Origin: Sphingobacterium bovistauri
Lineage (GTDB): Bacteria; Bacteroidota; Bacteroidia; Sphingobacteriales; Sphingobacteriaceae
DNA: 64,000 nt
NCBI RefSeq assembly: GCF_020295405.1
Contig: NZ_JADEYP010000008.1
Location: forward strand, 1 to 64,000
Reading direction: 5' to 3'
The position numbers and the translations under genes were made by a program. Shown piece by piece: positions 25,525 to 35,438 of this stretch (position 1 is the stretch's first letter; every line of letters begins with the position of its first letter). Under the pieces are notes generated by a model that was given only the letters and a program-made list of their open reading frames with translations, searched no databases and had not been told where the DNA came from.

Positions 25525-26547
25525 TTATTGCATTAAGAATTTGAATCTTCCTATGTTTTTTAATGCAATACCAGTACCACGTACTACAGCGCGAAGAGGG
25601 TCTTCAGCCACATGAACAGGTAATTTTGTTTTTGCTTGAATTCGTTTATCTAAACCTCTCAATAGTGCACCACCACCAGTCAAGTAAATACCCGTTTGGT
25701 AGATATCTGCTGACAATTCTGGAGGTGTAATCTCTAATGCTTTAAGAATTGCTTCTTCGATTTTTGAAATCGATTTGTCTAAACAATGCGCGATCTCTGT
25801 ATAAGAAACGGTAATTTGTTTAGGTATACCTGTCATTAAATCACGTCCCTGTACCGCAAAATCTGCTGGTGGATCTGATAATTCAGGAAGTGCAGCACCC
25901 ACTTCAATTTTAATCTTCTCAGCTGTACGGTCACCAATCATAATATTATGTTGGCGACGGATGTATTGAACGATATCGGAGTCAAAATTATCACCTGCTA
26001 CACGGATGGATTGATCACAAACAATCCCTGATAGTGCAATAACAGCAATCTCTGTCGTACCACCACCTATATCAATAATCATATTTCCAACAGGCTCTTC
26101 TACATCAATTCCGATACCGACAGCAGCTGCCATTGGCTCATGGATTAAGTATACTTCTTTTGCACCAGCTATTTCAGCTGAATCACGAACGGCACGTTTT
26201 TCAACTTCTGTAATACCAGAAGGAATACATACTACCATACGAAGGGAAGGGAAAAACCAAGATTTTCCATTGTTTACCAATTTAACCATCCCGCGAATTA
26301 GTGCCTCTGCAGCTGTAAAATCAGCAATAACACCGTCACGTAATGGTCTTACGGTTTTTATATTATCGTGTGTCTTACCTTCCATTTGCATCGCTTGTCT
26401 GCCAATAGCAATTACTTTATTGGTAGTGCGATCAAATGCTACTATTGAAGGTTCATCAACTACTACTTTATCATTATGTATAATTAGGGTGTTTGCAGTC
26501 CCCAAGTCAATCGCAACTTCTTGCGTAAACCAATTGAATAAACCCAT
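25525..26547 (-). CDS. mreB: Rod-shape determining protein MreB (bacterial actin)
   Basis: MreB is the ATP-dependent actin homologue that guides lateral wall synthesis under the membrane. 340 aa, standard length. Actin-fold motifs: DLGTANTLI (phosphate 1), DIGGGTTEIAVIAL (phosphate 2), LTGGGALLRGLDK (adenosine). The N-terminal MGLFNWFTQEVAID includes the amphipathic membrane-binding start. A TAATTTTG box on the minus strand (26589-26582) is a candidate -7 element about 35 nt upstream. First gene of the elongasome cluster. Confidence 0.98.
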   Translation of the reverse strand: MGLFNWFTQEVAIDLGTANTLIIHNDKVVVDEPSIVAFDRTTNKVIAIGRQAMQMEGKTHDNIKTVRPLRDGVIADFTAAEALIRGMVKLVNNGKSWFFPSLRMVVCIPSGITEVEKRAVRDSAEIAGAKEVYLIHEPMAAAVGIGIDVEEPVGNMIIDIGGGTTEIAVIALSGIVCDQSIRVAGDNFDSDIVQYIRRQHNIMIGDRTAEKIKIEVGAALPELSDPPADFAVQGRDLMTGIPKQITVSYTEIAHCLDKSISKIEEAILKALEITPPELSADIYQTGIYLTGGGALLRGLDKRIQAKTKLPVHVAEDPLRAVVRGTGIALKNIGRFKFLMQ

Positions 26548-26707
26548 CTAAAAAGTCCTGATTCTTTGTGTAAAATTTGAACAAAATTAACTAAAAAAAA
26601 CTGATATTGATAATACCAAACAGATAAAAACTAATAATAAATTTTATTTTTTATGCTGTTGTAGTAAATATCCTATTTACTTTTTTAGAAACGTCTTTTT
26701 TTTTCTG

Positions 26708-28375
26708 TTATTGTACTTTGGTGTTAATATAATAGTTGTATGTATCTACGGAAAGATTAGCTTTTGATAGTCCTTTTATGTTGATTTTGGTGTATTTGTC
26801 AGTTAATTTGATCAGTTTATAATTTTTTTCAATACCCAAATGTATAGGCATATGAAAATCTTTAACATCAGTCAGCCATCTAGCCAGCACATCACCATTT
26901 GAATTAAATTTCACATCTAAAACTGGAATTGTTTTGTTTTGAATATATTGCTCAAAGACTTTATCTAAATTAAGTGAAGTATGTGTAGAAATGTAGTTTA
27001 GTATATCATTGTAATCAACTTGCTTATGTCTAAAGTGATGGTTTAATGCTCTAAGTATCGATCGCCATTTGGTGTCGTCATTAACCATAGTACGTATCAT
27101 GTTCCAAAATACGCCACCTTTCAAATACATATCACCCGAACCTTCTTTATTCACATGATAGGGGCCTTGCATAGGTTTGTCATTTTTGATACCTGCACGG
27201 TTACCGTATACATAAGCTTGTCCAGCTTCTTTACCATAATGATAGTCGATGAATAGGGCTTCTGAATAGTTGGTGAAACTTTCATGTATCCACATGTCAG
27301 CAATATCTGCGGCAGTAATATTGTTTCCAAACCATTCGTGACCACTTTCATGTACGATTATAAAATCCCATTTTTTACCCCACCCTGTATTTGAACTGTC
27401 AAAGCCACGATAGCCATTCTGGTAGTTGTTTCCATAGGCAATAGCCGATTGATGTTCCATTCCCAGATGAGCTGTCTCAACAATTTTATAAGAATCTTCA
27501 AAAAAAGGATAAGGACCAAACCAATATTCTAATGCCTCTAGCGTTTGTGCTACATTTATATTCAAGTGTTTTTTCTTTGTCGGTGTGTCGTTCTCTCGAA
27601 GAATGTAATACTCTACATCAAGAAGTCCTTTTTCAGTCTTTACCTTTTCTTGCATTGTGACGTAATCCCCAATATTTAATGATACATTATAATTGTTAAT
27701 AGGATTTGTTACTAGCCAATGATATTTATTATGGCCATCATCGAACATTTCTTTTTTAATAAGACGACCATTCGACACATTTACTAAATCTTTTGGTACA
27801 GTTACAGAGATTAACATGCTATCTGGTTCGTCAGATTGATGATCTTTATTGGGCCACCATGCACTCGCACCCAATCCCTGAACGGCTGTTGCGACAAAAT
27901 GCTTTCCATTGCTATCTCTTTTCCAATCTATGCCTCCATCCCAAGGAGCTCGCGTAGCCTGTATTGGATTGCCAGAATAAAATACTATAAACTCATCATT
28001 TTGGTTCTTTTTAATTGTTTTCGGGAAAGTTACAAATACAGCATTGTAGTCCCTAGTAAACAATAATTCATTGCCATGATATACTATTTTATCTACTGAT
28101 AGATTGTCAAATAGGTCGAATTGAAGTTTGTTGAAATCGTTTACGGCTTTAAATTTAAAAAGATTGGATCCAGAAATAAATTTATTGTCCAGATCAACTT
28201 TTACATCCAAATGGTAATATTGAATATCATAACAACTACGTAGAGGGGTAAGTTGACCTCGTAAAGAGTCTGCTTTTGAATAAAGTTCTTTAGCTTGCAT
28301 CAGTTGGGCTTTTGCTTGTGTGCATAAACCACATATTGACGTGATAAGTAGGGATGTAAATAATATTTTATTCAT
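26708..28375 (-). CDS. Secreted M1-family aminopeptidase
   Basis: A 555-aa zinc aminopeptidase. N-terminal signal peptide (1-23, ending AKA-Q), an all-beta N-terminal domain, then the catalytic domain with HESGH at 342-346, third zinc ligand Glu365 (MWIHESFTNY) and a GMEH variant of the GAMEN substrate motif at 305-308. It lacks the long C-terminal helical domain of PepN-type enzymes, as many Bacteroidota M1 proteins do. It probably trims peptides in the periplasm. Its start overlaps the thioesterase stop by 8 nt. Confidence 0.92.
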   Translation of the reverse strand: MNKILFTSLLITSICGLCTQAKAQLMQAKELYSKADSLRGQLTPLRSCYDIQYYHLDVKVDLDNKFISGSNLFKFKAVNDFNKLQFDLFDNLSVDKIVYHGNELLFTRDYNAVFVTFPKTIKKNQNDEFIVFYSGNPIQATRAPWDGGIDWKRDSNGKHFVATAVQGLGASAWWPNKDHQSDEPDSMLISVTVPKDLVNVSNGRLIKKEMFDDGHNKYHWLVTNPINNYNVSLNIGDYVTMQEKVKTEKGLLDVEYYILRENDTPTKKKHLNINVAQTLEALEYWFGPYPFFEDSYKIVETAHLGMEHQSAIAYGNNYQNGYRGFDSSNTGWGKKWDFIIVHESGHEWFGNNITAADIADMWIHESFTNYSEALFIDYHYGKEAGQAYVYGNRAGIKNDKPMQGPYHVNKEGSGDMYLKGGVFWNMIRTMVNDDTKWRSILRALNHHFRHKQVDYNDILNYISTHTSLNLDKVFEQYIQNKTIPVLDVKFNSNGDVLARWLTDVKDFHMPIHLGIEKNYKLIKLTDKYTKINIKGLSKANLSVDTYNYYINTKVQ

Positions 28376-28817
28376 TGATTTCGATGTAATCTGTTGATTT
28401 TGGTATTTTTTGTAAAATTGATTTCCAAGCTTCTGGCAAAGAGGTTAATTTTCTAATTTGTAAGTCTAACCAAGCACCGTCAACATTTACCGTAGCTGCA
28501 ATTTCGCCATTAGGCTTAATAATTTGATGGCGGAAAGAAAATCTACCGTTAATTGTACTGTATTTTGTTAATTCGGTACTTACCTTAATTATTTCGTCTA
28601 AGTTTACTTCACGATGGTAAATTAGTTCTTCACGAAATAAAATTGGACCAATTTTGTTTTTAGCAAATTCGTTCAGTGACAGTCCAAATTCATTAAGCAT
28701 ATTACTACGTGCTTGTGCACAGAAATCAGCGTATGCTGAATGTCTCAAATGACGATTGGCATCTATTTGAGACCATAAAACCTGTCCTTCAAAAAATATA
28801 TTCTGATTCATAGCCAT
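28368..28817 (-). CDS. Acyl-CoA thioesterase (hotdog fold, 4HBT type)
   Basis: A 149-aa hotdog-fold protein. The N-terminal LWSQIDANRHLRHSAYADFCAQAR matches the family signature (Asp in DxxxHxxxxxY-like context) of 4-hydroxybenzoyl-CoA/YbgC-type thioesterases, and YHREVNLDEIIKVSTEL matches the following strand. The acyl substrate is not deducible. Overlap with the aminopeptidase suggests cotranscription without a clear functional link. Confidence 0.88.
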   Translation of the reverse strand: MAMNQNIFFEGQVLWSQIDANRHLRHSAYADFCAQARSNMLNEFGLSLNEFAKNKIGPILFREELIYHREVNLDEIIKVSTELTKYSTINGRFSFRHQIIKPNGEIAATVNVDGAWLDLQIRKLTSLPEAWKSILQKIPKSTDYIEINE

Positions 28818-28862
28818 ATTTAGAATACATTAAAAGTATAAAATTGCTAGGTATATAAAAAG

Positions 28863-28898
28863 GATAAGAGCGATAAATCGATATTTATCGCTCTTATC
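28863..28898 (-). terminator. Terminator of the DUF819 gene
   Basis: A perfect 16-bp stem (28863-28878 with 28883-28898, loop CGAT), with a moderate U-tract on the minus strand, 19 nt beyond the DUF819 stop. Confidence 0.8.
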
Positions 28899-28916
28899 GT
28901 GTGCATTTATAATGTC

Positions 28917-30179
28917 TTATACCGGTGACGCTAATTGCATTAAAACAGCAGTAAGCCAGCCTGCATACGTGCCTATAGCATAGCCAAATACAGATAATAT
29001 AACACCAACTGAAATAAGAGATGGATGAAATGCCGCAGATATAACTGATGCGGAAGCTACGCCTCCAATATTTGACATACTTCCTACTGCGTAATAGAAG
29101 AAGGGTATTTTGAATATTTTTGCCACAATGAATAATAATAGGGCATGAAAAGAAATCCACAAAATACCAACAATAAACAATCCTGGGTTTTGAAGAATTG
29201 CTAAAATATCCATTTGCATGCCTATAGTTACAATCAACATGTACAGTAAAGCTGTGCCCATTTTAGACGCGCCTACATTTTCTAATTTACGTGCTGGTGT
29301 GAAGGATAATCCGATTGCTATAATCGTAGCGAAAAGAATAATCCAAAAGAAAGTATTTGTCAGTGAAAAAGTTTCTAATTGAGGATGGTGTTGAGTTATG
29401 TATGCTGCTACTGGTTCTGCCAAAAAAGTGGCTAGTCCTGTTCCGGCGAAAGCTATAGACAGCATTAAGATGATATCTTTGGTTTCTGGCATTTTAGCAT
29501 TCTCTTTGGATTTTTTTTCCAATTTTACCATCAGTTCATCTACATCTCTGGAATCAGCTTTGAAGAATTTATCCATCATTTTACTTTTTCCAGCACCATA
29601 AAGTAGTAGTGCCATCCATGAATATGCTACAAATACATCTACAGCAATAATAGATGAAAATAAGGATGATGATGGTTGAAGTATTTCTTTTAATGCTACT
29701 TGATTAGCACTTCCACCTATCCAAGATCCCGCTAATGTGCCTAATCCACGCCAAACTTCATCTGGACCGATTCCACCTACTATTTGTGGAGCTACTAATG
29801 AGGTGAGCCAAACAGCAAGAGGGCCACCTAAAAGTACGCCAATCGTACCTGTTATGAACATTAATCCAGCTCGTTTACGTAATCCCCACATTTCTTTAAT
29901 ATCTAAATTAAGTATGAACAAAATTAAGCATGCGGGTAAAAAATAACGACTTCCTATAGTTGTTAATGGAGAATTAACTCCATCAAATACATGCAATGTA
30001 TTGAGAAGTCCGGGTAAAAAATAACATAATAGGAGTGGAGGGATGACATTATAAAAACCTTTAATATATTTATTGTTAATACTAGCGGTGTAAAATACGA
30101 CTCCCAAAATAGCCATCAATATGCCGACAATTACTGTATTATTGGTAATCAGGGGTTCAATAATTTGCGTGTCTTTCAT
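28917..30179 (-). CDS. DUF819-family membrane protein
   Basis: A 420-aa polytopic membrane protein of the DUF819 (YjcL-like) family, about eleven hydrophobic segments, with TLAGSWIGGSANQVALKEIL and GSMSNIGGVASASVISAAFHPSL as conserved family stretches. The two similar halves with broken glycine-rich helices resemble secondary carriers. The substrate is unknown. Transcribed alone on the minus strand, divergent from the oxidoreductase pair. Confidence 0.85.
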   Translation of the reverse strand: MKDTQIIEPLITNNTVIVGILMAILGVVFYTASINNKYIKGFYNVIPPLLLCYFLPGLLNTLHVFDGVNSPLTTIGSRYFLPACLILFILNLDIKEMWGLRKRAGLMFITGTIGVLLGGPLAVWLTSLVAPQIVGGIGPDEVWRGLGTLAGSWIGGSANQVALKEILQPSSSLFSSIIAVDVFVAYSWMALLLYGAGKSKMMDKFFKADSRDVDELMVKLEKKSKENAKMPETKDIILMLSIAFAGTGLATFLAEPVAAYITQHHPQLETFSLTNTFFWIILFATIIAIGLSFTPARKLENVGASKMGTALLYMLIVTIGMQMDILAILQNPGLFIVGILWISFHALLLFIVAKIFKIPFFYYAVGSMSNIGGVASASVISAAFHPSLISVGVILSVFGYAIGTYAGWLTAVLMQLASPV

Positions 30180-30295
30180 CGTGTTAATACTAGTGAGGTG
30201 TGAAAATATGTAATATTTTTGATGTTTATTTAATAAAAATAGAATGTGTTAACTTTCAACTTTTTAAAAATTATTAAAAGTTGCATATTTATAGG

Positions 30296-31567
30296 ATGAA
30301 ATACTCTAGAAGAAATTTTATAAAAACAAGTGGTATGGTGATGGGCAGCCTACCGTTTGCAAACATAGCAGCTGATGTGAGTTTTGATAAAAAGATAAGA
30401 GTTGGTTTAGTAGGATGTGGGGGAAGAGGAGTAGGAGCATTGATCCAGGCTATGACAGCAGATCCGGAAGTGATTGTGACTGCTTTGGCAGATGTTTTCC
30501 CTGAGCAATTAGAGCAAGCACATAAACTTGCATTCAAAAAGGATAGTAAACGTGTAGACGTTCCTAAGGAAAGGCAGTTTTTAGGATTTGAGAGTTACAA
30601 GGATTTAATTGATTCTGATGTAGATGTGGTATTGCTTTGTAGCCCTCCAAATTTTAGACCTGATCATATAGAGTACGCTGTTGCAAAAGGTAAGCACATC
30701 TTTTGTGAAAAACCTGTTGCAATAGATATTCCAGGGCTTAAGCGAGTAATGGAGAGTGTGCGAATTGCTAAAGAGAAGAAATTGAATCTAGTTTCGGGAT
30801 TTTGCTTCCGCTATCTGACACCTAATCGTGAAATAATGGGACGTGTTAATTCTGGTTCTATAGGTGATGTACGTTCTATTACCACTTTTAGATGTGGTGG
30901 CGAGAATACAGTGAAACCTAAACTGGCACATTATAGCGAAATGCAATATCAATTAAAAAACTGGTACTATTTCCAACGCTATGCCGCAGATTTAATCGTA
31001 GAGCAGACAGTGCATAGCATTGATTATATGAACTGGGTGATGGGAAATAAACTTCCTAAGACTGTTTTTGCAACAGGGGGAAGACAAAGCTGGGCATGGA
31101 ATGGTTTAGGTAATGGGTATGATCATTTTGCGGTAGAGTATGACTATGGTGATGGTGTGAAAGGTATGCATTTTGGAAGACAACAAAGTGGTACAGACAG
31201 TCGTAATTCTGTCGAAGTCTTGGGTAGTAAAGGCCGTGTGGAAGTGAATATAATGAGTTCTTATAAAATTATAGGGGATAATCCATACGAATTTTCTGGT
31301 CCATCAAATAATATGTACCAGACTCAGCACGATGAATTAATAGCATCTATCCGAAAGAACGATGTAATTAACGACGGTGATTTTATGGTAAATTCAACAT
31401 TGCTGGCTATTTGGGGGAAAGTATCGGCATATACAGGCAAGCGTATTTCTTTGGAGCAAATATTGTCATCTAAAGAAGAGTTGAGTCCTCGTTCAGATGC
31501 TTATTCATGGGAATTGGGGCCGGACAAGCTTGATATTCCAAGACCAGGAATGAAATCTTTTGTATAA
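30296..31567 (+). CDS. Gfo/Idh/MocA oxidoreductase with Tat signal
   Basis: A 423-aa NAD(P)-dependent sugar dehydrogenase. It begins with a twin-arginine signal (SRRNFIKTSGMVMGS), so it probably folds with cofactor in the cytoplasm and is exported to the periplasm. The Rossmann motif GLVGCGGRGVGAL follows the signal, and FCEKPVAID is the conserved EKP motif. I start it at ATG 30296. Its stop shares one base with the next gene's ATG (TAATG). The pair probably oxidises a sugar or polyol at C3 or a related position; the substrate is unknown. Confidence 0.9.
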   Translation: MKYSRRNFIKTSGMVMGSLPFANIAADVSFDKKIRVGLVGCGGRGVGALIQAMTADPEVIVTALADVFPEQLEQAHKLAFKKDSKRVDVPKERQFLGFESYKDLIDSDVDVVLLCSPPNFRPDHIEYAVAKGKHIFCEKPVAIDIPGLKRVMESVRIAKEKKLNLVSGFCFRYLTPNREIMGRVNSGSIGDVRSITTFRCGGENTVKPKLAHYSEMQYQLKNWYYFQRYAADLIVEQTVHSIDYMNWVMGNKLPKTVFATGGRQSWAWNGLGNGYDHFAVEYDYGDGVKGMHFGRQQSGTDSRNSVEVLGSKGRVEVNIMSSYKIIGDNPYEFSGPSNNMYQTQHDELIASIRKNDVINDGDFMVNSTLLAIWGKVSAYTGKRISLEQILSSKEELSPRSDAYSWELGPDKLDIPRPGMKSFV

Positions 31568-32637
31568 TGGAAAAAATAAAAGTATTAGTTGTCGGTTGTG
31601 GGAATATGGGGGCTTCACATGCTAAAGCTTACCATGATTTTTCAGAATTTGAGATCGTTGGATTGGTTTCAAGAGGTGAGAGTAAGCGTGATTTGCAAAC
31701 GCAATTAGGATTAGAATACCCGCTATTTGAAGAATATGAAGTAGCCTTAGCAAAGACGAAACCAGACGCTGTTTGTATTTCAACATACCCAGATACGCAC
31801 GAGGATTATGCCGTAAAGGCATTTGAGGCTGGTGCACATGTGTTTATCGAGAAGCCTTTAGCTGACACTGTCCTTGGTGCTGAAAAAGTAATTGAAGCAG
31901 CATTAAAGGCGAATAAAAAGTTGGTTGTTGGTTACATATTAAGACATCATCCCTCATGGATGAGATTTATAGAAGAAGGTAAAAAATTAGGTACACCCAT
32001 GGTTTTTCGTATGAACCTAAATCAGCAGAGTCAGGGATATATGTGGGATGTACATCGTAATTTAATGAAAAGTCTCAGTCCGATTGTAGATTGTGGTGTA
32101 CATTATATTGATGTAATGTGTCAGATGACAACAGCTAAACCAATTTCAGTTTCTGCAATTGGGGCTCGATTGACAGAAGATATACCTGTAGGTAATTATA
32201 ATTATGGCCAATTACAGATTCGATTTGATGATGGCTCTGTAGGATGGTATGAAGCAGGATGGGGTCCAATGGTTAGTCAAACTGCCTTTTTTGTTAAAGA
32301 TGTTTTTGGCCCCAAAGGTTCGGTCTCCATTGTTGCCAAAGAAGCATCTCAAGATGGACAGTCGGATTTTGTCGAGTCACATACCAAAACTGAATCTATC
32401 CGTGTTCATCACGCGGCAATTGATGCTGAGAATAAGTTTGTAAAAGAAGATGAATGGATTAATCTACATGATGAACCAAATCATCAAGAACTTTGTAATC
32501 GGGAGCAGCGTTTCTTTTTACAAGCAATCAAAGAAGACCTAGACTTGTCAAAATCAATGGACGATGCATTGAATAGTCTTAAGATAGCATTAGCTTGTGA
32601 TGAAAGCGTGAAGATCGGTAGTATTGTGAACCTATAG
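31567..32637 (+). CDS. Gfo/Idh/MocA oxidoreductase (cytoplasmic)
   Basis: A 356-aa paralogue family member without signal peptide. Rossmann motif VVGCGNMGASHAKAY at the N-terminus, FIEKPLADT for the EKP motif, and a C-terminal alpha/beta substrate domain. It is translationally coupled to the Tat-exported dehydrogenase by a one-base overlap, suggesting consecutive steps on the same substrate in different compartments. A strong terminator lies about 65 nt downstream, separating this pair from the PUL. Confidence 0.9.
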   Translation: MEKIKVLVVGCGNMGASHAKAYHDFSEFEIVGLVSRGESKRDLQTQLGLEYPLFEEYEVALAKTKPDAVCISTYPDTHEDYAVKAFEAGAHVFIEKPLADTVLGAEKVIEAALKANKKLVVGYILRHHPSWMRFIEEGKKLGTPMVFRMNLNQQSQGYMWDVHRNLMKSLSPIVDCGVHYIDVMCQMTTAKPISVSAIGARLTEDIPVGNYNYGQLQIRFDDGSVGWYEAGWGPMVSQTAFFVKDVFGPKGSVSIVAKEASQDGQSDFVESHTKTESIRVHHAAIDAENKFVKEDEWINLHDEPNHQELCNREQRFFLQAIKEDLDLSKSMDDALNSLKIALACDESVKIGSIVNL

Positions 32638-32701
32638 TGAATCTCAAAAGCGTATTACATTGCTGTCTTTTTAATATAGGCTTGCTCTATAAGTAAATAA
32701 G

Positions 32702-32744
32702 TTATAAAAAAAGCTTTCTCAATTTGAGAAAGCTTTTTTTATAA
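32702..32744 (+). terminator. Strong terminator after the oxidoreductase pair
   Basis: A perfect 21-bp inverted repeat (32702-32722 with 32724-32744) containing a T7 run in the 3' arm. It separates the dehydrogenase operon from the PUL. Confidence 0.88.
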
Positions 32745-33104
32745 CTCTAATTAAGCTATTCTATGTGGGGGTAAAGTTTCAAATTACTTACGAAAGTTTT
32801 TGTTTGATTATTCTGCACATATTAAAAATATAAACACTTCACATAGTAGGGTAGATTGTTTTAGTTACAGAATAATGATAGGATATTAATAGATACTTCT
32901 GTCATAATGAGGTATTTGTTGCAAGATAGTATAATAAGTTGCTAAGTTATAATAGAAATGTCCTTTCGCTATTTCCGTAATTTGATGTTACCGATTATAA
33001 ATATAAATCTTCAAAAATTTTGCTTTCAGTATTTACCGTGGGAAGTTAAGCTAAGGAATTATTTATTGTCAAAATTTGCGAAGTACATCTTTTAATAAAT
33101 CATT
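32745..33104. other. Spacer upstream of the PUL
   Basis: About 360 nt with no ORF or RNA gene recognised. It should hold the first PUL promoter; no exact TAnnTTTG box is present (the closest is TAATTTGA near 32979), so an alternative sigma factor or activator may be used. Confidence 0.4.
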
Positions 33105-33737
33105 ATGAAACGCATCATCTTACTAATTAGTTTATTAATATCTAGTCATTTGGTTTTTTCTCAAAATCAAAGAGAAGAATATCTAGAAGTTCTTAAAACC
33201 AGATCTCAGAAGATACTTAATACTTCCGAATTAGAAAATCATTCCTCCGTAAATGTATTACTAAAGGAAATGATAGATTATTATGATAAAATTAACTCCA
33301 ACGCAGAGGGATTGAAGAAAGAATTGGATAACCTAAAAGCTAGTGGAAATAATCAAGTAGACCAAATTAAAAGTATTGAGGGGAAGTATCAACAACATGC
33401 ATTTGATATATATAATGCTTTTGTATCGACCATTTCATTACATATTGATAAAAGGCAAGTAGAATCTATTGTTGACGGTATAACTTATGGTATTTTACCA
33501 CGTACTTATAATGCCTATTTAGCAATGATTCCTAATTTAAAAGATGGACAGAAAAAAATAATTCTGGATATGCTTAAAGAGGCTCGTGATTTAGCAATAA
33601 TAGGCTCGGATTCTAAGCAGAGGCATGCTGCATTTGGTAAATATAAAGGAAGAATAAATAATTACCTGTCTAAAGAAGGCTATGATTTGAAAAAGGAAGG
33701 TGAAAAATGGAAGGAGAGAATCAATAAGGATTCATAA
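33105..33737 (+). CDS. DUF3826-family secreted protein
   Basis: A 210-aa protein with a signal peptide (1-19, ending VFS-Q), then a mostly helical body. The second half, from QVESIVDGITYGILPRTYNAYLAMIPNL through the ILDMLKEARDLAI stretch to FGKYKGRINNYLS, matches the DUF3826 family as I know it. Such genes recur in Bacteroidota pectin loci. Function unknown; a periplasmic accessory role is inferred from location. It is the first gene of the PUL, 54 nt before the beta-helix lipoprotein gene. Confidence 0.78.
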   Translation: MKRIILLISLLISSHLVFSQNQREEYLEVLKTRSQKILNTSELENHSSVNVLLKEMIDYYDKINSNAEGLKKELDNLKASGNNQVDQIKSIEGKYQQHAFDIYNAFVSTISLHIDKRQVESIVDGITYGILPRTYNAYLAMIPNLKDGQKKIILDMLKEARDLAIIGSDSKQRHAAFGKYKGRINNYLSKEGYDLKKEGEKWKERINKDS

Positions 33738-33791
33738 GGCTAATTATTGAATTGAAATCAATCATCTAATCTATAAAACAAACCAAAAATT

Positions 33792-35396
33792 ATGCGATTA
33801 AAGAAATACTATCAATCATCTGCTACTATTGTAGCTGTAATTTTATTAGCATTTTTTTTTAATGGCTGCCAAAAGGACCCAAGTTACACCCCAACAAGCT
33901 TGACGCGTCTTTCTGGAAATATCAGTTTTCTACATGCTGATACAGCGATTACATTGAATTGGAATAATGCTATAACTGCTTGGCAAGGAGATCAAAATCC
34001 AAGTCTTGGTTACCTAATAGAGGTTTCCACAGATTCAACTTTTTCAGACAATCAAGCAATAATTCATACGGCAGATAAAGATTCAACAACAATAACATTA
34101 GGTAAAGACATACTTACACCAAATGTAATCTATTTTGCTCGTGTAAGATCCGTAGCAGGTACTAGCTCTTCAGTGTCAGAATGGATAAATAGTGCTCGTT
34201 TTCATATTCTTAACGAAGTGCCGGAGGTTAATATATTTAGAAACTTAAAATACCATGATTTAATTCACAATGCAGCCATTGTTCGTTGGGAACAAAATGC
34301 AACATTAACGCATCTTGTCGTATCGTCAGCAACGCCTAATTATAGTAAGCGGTATGACTTGTCCTCAGCTGATAAAACAGCTACTTTTAAACTAGTAAAT
34401 GAATTGAATGCAAATTCTAATTATAGCGTTCAGTTGTTTGCTGGAACAAAAAGTATGGGACGATTAAGTCTTTTGACTCGAAATGGTGTTAATGACCCTT
34501 CTTACATTGATTTGAGACCATTAGGGGCAGATCCTGCCGCCCTAAAAAATGCTTTATCAACAGCCTCTGATGGTGCTACTATTGTGCTCAAAAGAGGAGA
34601 GGTCTATACATTTGAAGAATCTTTTTCAGTAGGTAAATCATTTAAAGTTATAAGTGAACCGGGATTTACTCCACCAGCACACATACAAGTCAATTCTTTC
34701 AATGTCACAGAGGGTAGCAACATTAATTCTATCGTCTTCGAGGATGTGAAAATAACGAGCAGTTTTGATGGTGGATATATTTTTAATATTCAAAGTGCTG
34801 GTAAAATAAGTAACCTAACTTTTGAAAATTGTCAATTGATTGATCACCGAGGTCTGGTACGTGTACGTGCGACTTCGAATTCAGTATATTTTTTGATAGA
34901 AAATTTATTGATAAATAATTCTATTGTTCAAAATGTGAAAGATTTTGGTGTGGCAAATATAGGACATGTCAATGGAAATATTAAAAATACCACTATTCAA
35001 AATAGTACTATAATCAATGCGCAAAGATTCATTGTCACACAAAACAGAAGTACTAATCATGATGAGTCCGTAACAATTTCTGATGTTACGTTTTTTAATT
35101 CGCCTAATGGGGGACAGCGTCTTTATGATTATACAAATGGGTTAGTTACCAATGGTATTAAAGTGACAAATTGCCTATTTGCTTCTTCAGCTTCAGGGAC
35201 ACCAAGAGCAAGTAATACTCTTTCGGTAGTGAGTACCAATAATTTTAGTACATCGGATTTTACAGGTGCTGTAGTGCCTGGGGTTACTGCTTCAGGAATA
35301 TCCTCTTCCAATGCATTTGTGAATGCCTCTGAATGGGATTTTACATTAAAAGAATCAAGTTTGTTTAGTGTGGGAGATCCACGCTGGAGACCTTAA
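33792..35396 (+). CDS. Surface lipoprotein with FN3-like and beta-helix domains (DUF5123/DUF4957-like)
   Basis: A 534-aa lipoprotein (lipobox NGC, Cys26). After the signal there is a fibronectin type III-like region (about 35-240, with LTWN-type strands) followed by a right-handed beta-helix (about 270-534) rich in short NxxIxN repeats such as ITSSFDGGYIFNIQ and NTTIQNSTIINA. This layout matches DUF4957/DUF5123 proteins of pectin loci, thought to bind or cleave pectin at the cell surface. No lyase catalytic motif is evident. Directly upstream of susC. Confidence 0.75.
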   Translation: MRLKKYYQSSATIVAVILLAFFFNGCQKDPSYTPTSLTRLSGNISFLHADTAITLNWNNAITAWQGDQNPSLGYLIEVSTDSTFSDNQAIIHTADKDSTTITLGKDILTPNVIYFARVRSVAGTSSSVSEWINSARFHILNEVPEVNIFRNLKYHDLIHNAAIVRWEQNATLTHLVVSSATPNYSKRYDLSSADKTATFKLVNELNANSNYSVQLFAGTKSMGRLSLLTRNGVNDPSYIDLRPLGADPAALKNALSTASDGATIVLKRGEVYTFEESFSVGKSFKVISEPGFTPPAHIQVNSFNVTEGSNINSIVFEDVKITSSFDGGYIFNIQSAGKISNLTFENCQLIDHRGLVRVRATSNSVYFLIENLLINNSIVQNVKDFGVANIGHVNGNIKNTTIQNSTIINAQRFIVTQNRSTNHDESVTISDVTFFNSPNGGQRLYDYTNGLVTNGIKVTNCLFASSASGTPRASNTLSVVSTNNFSTSDFTGAVVPGVTASGISSSNAFVNASEWDFTLKESSLFSVGDPRWRP

Positions 35397-35438
35397 TCCG
35401 CCATCTATCTTATAAATTAATGAAGTAAACTTAAATCA

